From NCBI GenBank assembly GCA_900754435.1, contig CAAECT010000046.1, positions 1-12,075 of the forward strand: 12,075 bases of DNA, in the 5' to 3' direction. Positions 7,212 to 12,075 of this stretch are shown here, one piece after another (the stretch's first letter is position 1; each line of letters opens with the position of its first letter). The stretch is from an uncultured Collinsella sp. (lineage in GTDB: Bacteria > Actinomycetota > Coriobacteriia > Coriobacteriales > Coriobacteriaceae). Both the position numbers and the translations under genes were made by a program. Below the pieces are notes generated by a model that saw only the letters and a list, made by a program, of their open reading frames with translations, searched no databases and was not told the DNA's origin.

Positions 7212-8603
7212 CTACACCGTCAACGGCGCCGGCTCATGTGGCTCGCCGTTCAACTCAACGATGACCTGTGTTCCCACGCCCTCCTGGGACTTCACGCGCA
7301 TGCCAGAATCTTCTCCGTAAAAGAAATGGATGCGCTGAAGCACGTTGAAGAGCGCCAGGCCGCAACCTCGCTTGACGGAGCCGTCGGCGGTAATGCTCTC
7401 GGGCTCCTCTCGGCGATGCTGCTCAAACAGATGCGCGCAGACTTCTTCGCTCATTCCGATGCCGTCGTCTTCGACGATGATCTCCAAGCCGTCATCGGTC
7501 TCGAAAGCCCTAACATGAATAGAAAGCGGCTCGATCTCGCGCTGCGCATGCTTGATGCAGTTTTCGAGCAGCGGCTGCAAGATAAACGGCGGCACCAGGC
7601 TGTCGCGCACCTCAAAGTCGATGTCGACCGAGACGCGCAGACGGCCGTCGCCATACCGGGCCTGCATAAGATTGATATAACGAGTGCCCTGTTCCACCTC
7701 GTGCTCGAGCGTGGTGAGCGTATCGGAGTCAGAAAGCGTCTGACGATAGTAGTTGGAAAAGTCGATCAGCAGCGATCGCGCCTTGTCGGGCTCGGTTCGA
7801 ACGAGCGACACGATCGTGCTAATGGTATTGAATAGAAAATGCGGGTCGACCTGCGACTGCAGGGCGCGAAGCTCAACGCGGGCTGTGAGCTCGTCCTGGC
7901 GCTCGAGCTCAAAGCTGGCGAGCTGCGTGGAAATTAGATCGGCAAAACCCGAGGCAAGGGCCGTCTGGCGCATATCAATGCTGCTCAGGCGGGGATAGTA
8001 CAGCTCGAGCGTACCCACGCAATGTCCGCGCACGGTAAGCGGCGCGACAATGCCGGCGCGCAGGCGGGGAAAATAACCGCCCGTCTCATTGGATGTGTCA
8101 CGCGAAAACACGCTCTGCTCGCCCGTCTCAATCACACTGAGCGTGGTCTTGAGCACGACCGGGGTGCCGGCAGGGCACTTTGCCGAGTCCTCGCCCCAGC
8201 TTGCCAACACCTGTTTGCCATCGGTAAAGCAGATGGCAGAGGCGATGGTCTCGGACAGGATAATTTTAGAGGCGCCCAAGGCCGCTTCGGGCGTAAGGCC
8301 GCGCGACGTGTAGGCGAATATTTTTGATGCGATGGCGAGCGTACGGTCGGTTGCACTCGATGTGAGGTCGTCGGGGACCACAAAGACATACGAGAAAAAG
8401 AAGCACAGCATGACCAAGCCGGCAATAACGACAACACCCGGAACGGGATTGGGATTATCGGTTAAATCCCAGATAAGCAGCAGGATAAGCGCCGGAACGA
8501 CAACACCGAGTAGGATGGCCTGGACCACATGCTGGGCCGTACGAAAGACCTTGGTAGAGTTGTAGCTCTTGCCCAGAATCAGCCTGTTTAAATCCACCGT
8601 CAT
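7212..8603 (-). CDS. LytS-like sensor histidine kinase (right pair)
   Basis: This 463-residue kinase has two N-terminal membrane segments (about 25-46 and 55-77) joined by a short loop, then a GAF-like region (about 110-225), a His_kinase domain with phosphoacceptor H255 in QVDPHFLFN, and an ATPase domain with N348 in the N box, DDGIG at 379-383 and GCG at 413-415. The residue before PHFLFN is D where the left kinase has the common N. It aligns along its length with the left kinase, most clearly in the segment ALASGF through PHFLFN, so the two arose by duplication. The ATG at 8603 has an AAAAGGGG site directly upstream, closer than usual. It should phosphorylate the regulator at 6439-7173. 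A hairpin terminator lies about 30 bases before the start, so expression may depend on read-through or on a promoter upstream of that hairpin. Confidence 0.95.
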   Translation of the reverse strand: MTVDLNRLILGKSYNSTKVFRTAQHVVQAILLGVVVPALILLLIWDLTDNPNPVPGVVVIAGLVMLCFFFSYVFVVPDDLTSSATDRTLAIASKIFAYTSRGLTPEAALGASKIILSETIASAICFTDGKQVLASWGEDSAKCPAGTPVVLKTTLSVIETGEQSVFSRDTSNETGGYFPRLRAGIVAPLTVRGHCVGTLELYYPRLSSIDMRQTALASGFADLISTQLASFELERQDELTARVELRALQSQVDPHFLFNTISTIVSLVRTEPDKARSLLIDFSNYYRQTLSDSDTLTTLEHEVEQGTRYINLMQARYGDGRLRVSVDIDFEVRDSLVPPFILQPLLENCIKHAQREIEPLSIHVRAFETDDGLEIIVEDDGIGMSEEVCAHLFEQHRREEPESITADGSVKRGCGLALFNVLQRIHFFYGEDSGMRVKSQEGVGTQVIVELNGEPHEPAPLTV

Positions 8604-8629
8604 CCCCTTTTATCTATCGCACCCATAGC

Positions 8630-8656
8630 AATAAAGAGGGCCGCAAGCGACCCTCT
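8630..8656 (-). terminator. Terminator-like hairpin between amidohydrolase and right kinase
   Basis: On the minus strand a 10-base stem (8656-8647 with 8644-8635, one G-U pair, very tight loop) runs into TTTATT ending near 8630. The T tract is modest. It is 59 bases after the amidohydrolase stop and about 30 bases before the kinase ATG, so it fits as the amidohydrolase terminator and also lies within the kinase leader. Confidence 0.7.
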
Positions 8657-8658
8657 CC

Positions 8659-8691
8659 ATTGCATTATGCAATCAAATACTGTGTTTTACA
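8659..8691 (-). promoter_or_regulatory. Perfect palindrome over a candidate -10 box before the right kinase
   Basis: ATTGCAT-T-ATGCAAT (8659-8673) is a perfect 7-1-7 inverted repeat. Its centre contains CATAAT on the minus strand (8669-8664), a good -10 match, with a weak -35 (TGTAAA, 8691-8686) 16 bases upstream. A dimeric repressor site over a promoter is one reading; a small hairpin preceding the terminator is another. Confidence 0.4.
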
Positions 8692-8714
8692 TCCAGTCGT
8701 CGATGAACGGTAGT

Positions 8715-9992
8715 TTAGGCGCTGTATTTGTTGGCCTCGCCAAAGGTGCCCGCCTCGACGATCCAGCCGTCCTTCATGATGACGTCCATGTTGTCGGTGT
8801 TGAGCACGTGGATGTCGGCGGCGACGTCACCGTTGACGACCAGCAGGTCGGCGCACTTGCCGGCCTCGATGGAACCGGTCTCGTCCTCGATGTGGCACAT
8901 CTTGGCACCGTTGAGGGTGGCGCAGGTGATGGTCTCGACCGGGGTGAAGCCGATCTTGTCGACGAACTCGTACATCTCCTCGATGGAGCAGGTGCCGTAC
9001 GGGGTAACGAAGGAGAAGGAGTCGGAGCCGATCGTCATGACGACGCCGCGCTTCTTGGCCTCGCGCAGGCAGTCGTAGTTGCGCTGCAGCTCCTTCTCGA
9101 CCAGGGTGCCCTCGTACTTGTCGTGCAGCTCGGGGACGTAGACGGGCGGATAGGTGGCGTACCAGGTGGGCAGGAAGGCGATCGTCGGGGTGAAGAAGGT
9201 GCCCTGCTCGGCCATGAGGTCCATGGTGCGCTCATCGATATCGAAGCCGTGAATCAGCTGCTCGCAGCCAAAGCGAACGGAATCGTAGGCAGCGGCGTGG
9301 TTGTTGTAGCAGTGGCTCCACACGGGGATGCCGACCATCTTTGCCTCGTCGACCACGGCCTGGATCTCCTCGGAGCAGTAGTGCTGGTCGCGACCGGAGT
9401 CCCAGCGCCAGATGCCGCCACCGGTAGCCCAGATCTTGATGGCATCGGGGTTCTCGCGCAGGCGACGACGGACGGCCTTGCGCAGATCCCAAGGACCGTC
9501 GACCTGGTCGCCCCAGGGATGGGATTCCTTGTTGAGCTCCTGGGTGCAGTGGTGGGAGTCACCGTGGCCGGCAACGCGGCAGAAGCCGAGACCGGTGGCC
9601 AGAACGCGCGGGCCCTTAAAGACGCCCTTGTCGATGCAGTCACGGATCTGGATACCAAAGCGGCCGATCTCGCAGACGGTGGTGAGGCCGTGGGTGAGGC
9701 AGTCGTAGGCCTGCTTGACGGCGACGGCCTGCTTCTCGAGGAGCGGCTGCATGACCCAATCGGTGTCATCGTCGGTCAGGTTGCCCGAGAAGTGCAGGTG
9801 GGTGTCGATCAGTCCGGGAAGGACGGTCTTGCCGGCGGCATCGATGACCTCAACGCCCTCGGGAAGGTCCTGCATAGTGCCGGCGTACTCGATCTTGCCG
9901 TTGTCGTCGACGAGAACGAGGGAGTTCTCGACCGGCTCGGCACCGGTACCGTCGATGAGCTTGCCGCCAACGATTGCATACTTAGTGGACAT
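8715..9992 (-). CDS. Metal-dependent amidohydrolase, imidazolonepropionase/prolidase-like
   Basis: This 425-residue enzyme belongs to the amidohydrolase superfamily, in the branch that includes imidazolonepropionase-related enzymes and Xaa-Pro/Xaa-Arg dipeptidases. It has an N-terminal beta-sandwich start (VGGKLIDGTG), the metal motif PGLIDTHLHF with H65 and H67, a candidate carboxylated lysine K186 in IKIW, further ligands H227 (SHCYNN) and H248 (IHGFD), and catalytic D324 in GSDSF; the sandwich closes with KCADLLVVNGD. All metal positions are present, so it should be an active hydrolase of an amide or cyclic amide; the substrate cannot be read from sequence. No signal peptide: cytosolic. 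The ATG at 9992 has a near-perfect AAGGAGG site. It follows the permease by 131 bases on the same strand, suggesting uptake and hydrolysis of the same compound. Like the permease its codons end strongly in G or C, hinting at high expression. Confidence 0.9.
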   Translation of the reverse strand: MSTKYAIVGGKLIDGTGAEPVENSLVLVDDNGKIEYAGTMQDLPEGVEVIDAAGKTVLPGLIDTHLHFSGNLTDDDTDWVMQPLLEKQAVAVKQAYDCLTHGLTTVCEIGRFGIQIRDCIDKGVFKGPRVLATGLGFCRVAGHGDSHHCTQELNKESHPWGDQVDGPWDLRKAVRRRLRENPDAIKIWATGGGIWRWDSGRDQHYCSEEIQAVVDEAKMVGIPVWSHCYNNHAAAYDSVRFGCEQLIHGFDIDERTMDLMAEQGTFFTPTIAFLPTWYATYPPVYVPELHDKYEGTLVEKELQRNYDCLREAKKRGVVMTIGSDSFSFVTPYGTCSIEEMYEFVDKIGFTPVETITCATLNGAKMCHIEDETGSIEAGKCADLLVVNGDVAADIHVLNTDNMDVIMKDGWIVEAGTFGEANKYSA

Positions 9993-10002
9993 GGTTCCTC
10001 CT

Positions 10003-10046
10003 TATGGATCCATATAGTGGGCGAGGCCGTGTTGGGTTAAGGCCTC
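10003..10046 (-). repeat. Inverted repeats in the amidohydrolase leader
   Basis: TATGGATCCATA (10003-10014) is a perfect 12-base palindrome just upstream of the ribosome site. GAGGCC (10023-10028) and GGCCTC (10041-10046) form a second, 6-base inverted repeat with a 12-base loop. Neither has a T tract. They may be RNA stems of the intergenic message or protein sites. Confidence 0.45.
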
Positions 10047-10074
10047 ACAAAGCTACCCAAGTGGTGCCGGGTTC

Positions 10075-10103
10075 GGTGCGCGGGAGAGAGGGCCCCGCGC
10101 ACC
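10075..10103 (-). terminator. GC-rich hairpin after the permease, no T tract
   Basis: A perfect 10-base stem (10103-10094 with 10084-10075, 9-base loop) begins about 20 bases after the permease stop. No run of T follows on either strand, so it is a poor intrinsic terminator. It may instead protect the 3' end of the permease message or lower, rather than stop, read-through into the amidohydrolase. Confidence 0.45.
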
Positions 10104-10123
10104 CGATCCGCCCCGGCTAGGCG

Positions 10124-11575
10124 TTACTTTTTGCGGGAATTGGTGAAAGCCATGAGGGCCAGGCCAATAGCCAACCAGCCGATCACGATGCTCCACTCCA
10201 CCATGTTGAGGGAGGCGGGAGAGAACGGAATCACGAGCAGGCCGATGATGATGGCGCAGGCAGCGATAGCGAGGCCGATGCCAAACTTGCCGCCGGGCAC
10301 CTCGTAGGGACGAGGCAGGTCGGGCTCGGTGAAGCGCATGCGCAGGCAGGCGAGGGCGACCATACCGCAGGAGAAGATGAAGGCGAGAGCCGACACGTTG
10401 GTCAGAGGGATGAGCATGTTCTTGCCCAGGAACGGACCGATGACGGTGATGACGCCCAGAACGACGCAGGCGAGCTTGGGAGCGCCGGACTTGGGGTCGA
10501 CCTCGGCGAACTTCTCGGGCAGTTGGCCCTTGCGGCCCATGGCGAGCATGATGCGGCTCGTGGCGCCGTAGAAGGAGTTCATCGGGCCCATGGGTCCAAG
10601 CGTGGCGATGACGAGCATGGCCAGGTACAGGAGCATGTTGATGCCCTTGAGGCAGGCAAGCGCGGGAACCGGGCTCTTAACAAACTCATGCCAGTCGAGG
10701 ATGGTGCCGAACGAGTAGATGCAGACCATGTAGAAGCCGCCGGCGGCCAGCAGGGCCAGGGAGATGATCTTGCCGAACTTGTTCCAGTTGAGGCCCTCGG
10801 CTGCTTCCTCAGCCTGCTGAGGAATGGTGTCGAAACCGGCATAGAAGAACGGAGTCAGAACCAGGACCGACACGATGCCGGCGAACAGGCTGGCGCCCTC
10901 GGTAGCGGCCTTGCCGCCGCCAGCGCCGGTGACCTGGGAGAACACGGGCATGGCGTTGTCCGGCGAGCCGGTGAACAGCGAGACGCCCATGGCGAGCAAC
11001 ATGCCGCAGAGCAGGGCCTTGGTCAGGAAGGCCTGGAGCTTGGCGGCCGAGCTGGCACCGCGGAAGTTGAGGAAGATGACGTAGGCTGCAAAGCCGAGCG
11101 CGATCAGCGTCGGGAACAGGTAAACGTCGGCGCCCAGGATGGTGTAGAGCTTGACGGCGCGCAGCCACTCAAGACCGGGCAGGCCGCCGAACATCTCGGA
11201 CACGAGGGTCGAAATGGCGATGGCCTCCCACGGGCACAGGATACCGTTGCCCAGAGCCAAAAGCCATCCGGTGATGTAGCTCAGCGTACGGCCAAAGCTA
11301 CGATCGACATACTCGACGATGCCGCCCGAGATGGGGATAGCAGCCGTGAGCTCACCGAAAACAGCTCCGACGGGCACGAGGAAGATTGCACCCAAGAGGA
11401 ATGCGATCATAGCGGGAACGGGACCGCCGCCCACGACCATCCAGTCGCCGACCTGCAGAACCCAACCGGTACCGATGATGGCACCGAAACCGATGGTGAA
11501 GAAGTTCCAGAGCGAAAGCGTTTTCTTCATGCCGCCGTTATCCTCGACTGCAACTTCTGCGTTCTTGTCCGCCAT
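10124..11575 (-). CDS. APC-superfamily amino acid/amine permease
   Basis: This 483-residue membrane protein is an APC-superfamily permease that imports amino acids, amines or related compounds by secondary transport. The first membrane segment carries the family glycine motif GFGAIIGTGW (about residues 28-37), and about 12 hydrophobic segments span the length. FYAGFDTIPQQAEEAAEG in the middle is the conserved sixth-segment and loop region, and PYEVPGG near residue 430 is also typical. The substrate is not evident. I place the start at the ATG at 11575, giving MADKN, because AGGAGG (11587-11582) is six bases upstream; an earlier TTG at 11614 would add 13 residues from a hairpin-containing leader and is unlikely. 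The amidohydrolase 131 bases downstream is the natural metabolic partner. G/C-ending codons suggest strong expression. The leader upstream is rich in inverted repeats. Confidence 0.92.
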   Translation of the reverse strand: MADKNAEVAVEDNGGMKKTLSLWNFFTIGFGAIIGTGWVLQVGDWMVVGGGPVPAMIAFLLGAIFLVPVGAVFGELTAAIPISGGIVEYVDRSFGRTLSYITGWLLALGNGILCPWEAIAISTLVSEMFGGLPGLEWLRAVKLYTILGADVYLFPTLIALGFAAYVIFLNFRGASSAAKLQAFLTKALLCGMLLAMGVSLFTGSPDNAMPVFSQVTGAGGGKAATEGASLFAGIVSVLVLTPFFYAGFDTIPQQAEEAAEGLNWNKFGKIISLALLAAGGFYMVCIYSFGTILDWHEFVKSPVPALACLKGINMLLYLAMLVIATLGPMGPMNSFYGATSRIMLAMGRKGQLPEKFAEVDPKSGAPKLACVVLGVITVIGPFLGKNMLIPLTNVSALAFIFSCGMVALACLRMRFTEPDLPRPYEVPGGKFGIGLAIAACAIIIGLLVIPFSPASLNMVEWSIVIGWLAIGLALMAFTNSRKK

Positions 11576-11934
11576 TGTTCCCCTCCTTTCCTTTTTGACG
11601 CCCCTTGGCGTCACCCCTTGCGCGGTCCGTTTGCCGCGCGCTTTTATTCCGTGGCTTTAAGATACGGCCTTGGCGCAGCAGCTCCGCTCGTAGCTCGACC
11701 GAAGGCAGAACTGCAAAACGAGCGGCGCCGTTTTTAGGACGAACGGCACGGTTTGCCGCTCATTGTTGCCGCCCGTCCGACGGGCGTACGCTCATCGGAC
11801 GCATATAGAGATGTTTTTGAGGCCGTGCGTTTTGCGCCTTTCATACCGTTTACCGAGCTTTTGACGCGCAGGCCCATTTGTTGCACATCTTTTTTGTAGG
11901 ATAGACAGGTTATACATGAGACAAGGCGGTACGA
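11576..11934. other. 359-base divergent intergenic region rich in inverted repeats
   Basis: No convincing gene is visible here. The region separates the permease from the divergent gene at 11935. Inverted repeats seen: TGACGCC-CCTT-GGCGTCA (11597-11614 region), GCGCGG/CCGCGC (11620-11625 with 11634-11639), a nested pair GAGCGGC/GCCGCTC (11720-11726 with 11755-11761) enclosing GCCGTT/AACGGC (11727-11732 with 11742-11747), and CGCCCGT-CCG-ACGGGCG (11770-11786), which competes with CGTCCGA/TCGGACG (11774-11780 with 11795-11801). On the minus strand the nested pair is followed by CGTTTTG, a weak terminator look. Candidate -10 boxes such as TATATG (11807-11802, minus) lack good -35 partners, so I do not place promoters. 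Confidence 0.6.
11582..11587 (-). promoter_or_regulatory. Ribosome binding site that decides the permease start
   Basis: A full AGGAGG on the minus strand lies six bases before the ATG at 11575. It supports the shorter protein over a TTG start at 11614. Confidence 0.75.
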
Positions 11935-12075
11935 ATGGCATACGGATACAACGACGGTGATCAACGGCGACAAAGCGTTCGCCTTGCTGGCCGTACCACG
12001 CCTACGCCCAGAAGTGCCACGAGCAGCAATCCGCAACGCCTCCAAGAGCAACCCAGGCCTTCGTCTCGGCAGCAG
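11935..12075 (+). CDS. Unknown protein, N-terminal part only, cut by window edge
   Basis: A plus-strand frame opens at ATG 11935 and stays open for 47 codons to the window end. AAGGCGG (11922-11928) lies about six bases before the ATG, a reasonable ribosome site. The start MAYGYNDGDQRR is followed by a low-complexity stretch rich in S, T, P, R and Q, with no membrane segment yet. Such disordered cytoplasmic tails often precede a membrane or envelope domain, but the informative part is outside the window, so I give no function. A TATACA at 11911-11916 may be a -10 box, though it would leave a very short leader. It is the only rightward gene, divergent from the permease. Confidence 0.5.
   Translation, partial: MAYGYNDGDQRRQSVRLAGRTTPTPRSATSSNPQRLQEQPRPSSRQQ

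Noticed and set aside
554..8603. Agr-like peptide quorum sensing, since LytTR regulators occur in AgrA
   Set aside because: There is no AgrB-like processing protein and no small precursor peptide gene, and the kinases are LytS-like rather than AgrC-like.
8667..10040. A 457-codon plus-strand frame opposite the amidohydrolase
   Set aside because: It mirrors a gene with intact catalytic motifs. Its translation is repetitive in V, G, D and L, as expected from the antisense of G/C-ending codons.
11620..11650. A plus-strand terminator look (GCGCGG/CCGCGC followed by CTTTTATT)
   Set aside because: No plus-strand gene ends upstream of it, so a rightward terminator has no evident purpose; it is described only as an inverted repeat in the permease leader.
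10523..11737. A 404-codon plus-strand frame opposite the permease
   Set aside because: Composition rich in G, D, E, H and R without membrane or enzyme motifs is typical of an antisense shadow of a membrane protein gene.
11734..12051. A 105-codon minus-strand open frame overlapping the start of the rightward gene
   Set aside because: It has no recognisable domain, crosses the palindrome-rich region and overlaps the better-supported plus-strand start with its ribosome site. Long antisense frames are common in GC-rich DNA.

Overview
The window looks like chromosomal sequence from a GC-rich Gram-positive actinobacterium, most probably a gut Coriobacteriia of the Collinsella type. This rests on base composition, strong GGAGG-type ribosome binding sites, and the mix of families (LytTR regulators, UMF1-type MFS transporter, zinc-dependent phospholipase C-like protein). 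It is inferred from general appearance, not from a search. I see no phage, transposase, CRISPR, tRNA or rRNA sequence.

All genes but one lie on the minus strand, so they read from right to left. In transcription order: an amino-acid/polyamine-type permease (11575-10124); a metal-dependent amidohydrolase (9992-8715); a hairpin terminator; a first two-component pair of LytS-like kinase and LytTR regulator (8603-7212, 7173-6439); a cytosolic PF00882-type zinc protein (6347-5403); a UMF1-family MFS transporter (5301-4042); a terminator; a family 2-like glycosyltransferase (3870-2683) overlapping by 4 bases a second LytS-like kinase (2686-1343) with its LytTR regulator (1270-554); a terminator; and a YfcE-type phosphoesterase whose last residues run off the left edge (456-1). 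A plus-strand gene of unknown function begins at 11935 and runs off the right edge. The 359 bases between it and the permease hold no convincing gene but many inverted repeats.

The main theme is a pair of paralogous LytS/LytTR modules set around membrane, envelope and transport genes. By analogy with E. coli BtsSR and YpdAB, where LytTR regulators switch on transporters in response to a nutrient, the right-hand pair may control the UMF1 transporter downstream of it, or the permease and amidohydrolase upstream. The left-hand pair is translationally coupled to a glycosyltransferase, which suggests an envelope or surface-glycan role. None of this is proven by sequence.

A second theme is layout. 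Three intrinsic-terminator-like hairpins sit only about 20-45 bases before the start codon of the following gene, leaving little or no room for a promoter between them. They may be internal partial terminators or leader attenuators. I found no clearly new defence, mobile or biosynthetic system; the best leads are the twin signalling modules, these leader hairpins, and the palindrome-rich permease leader.
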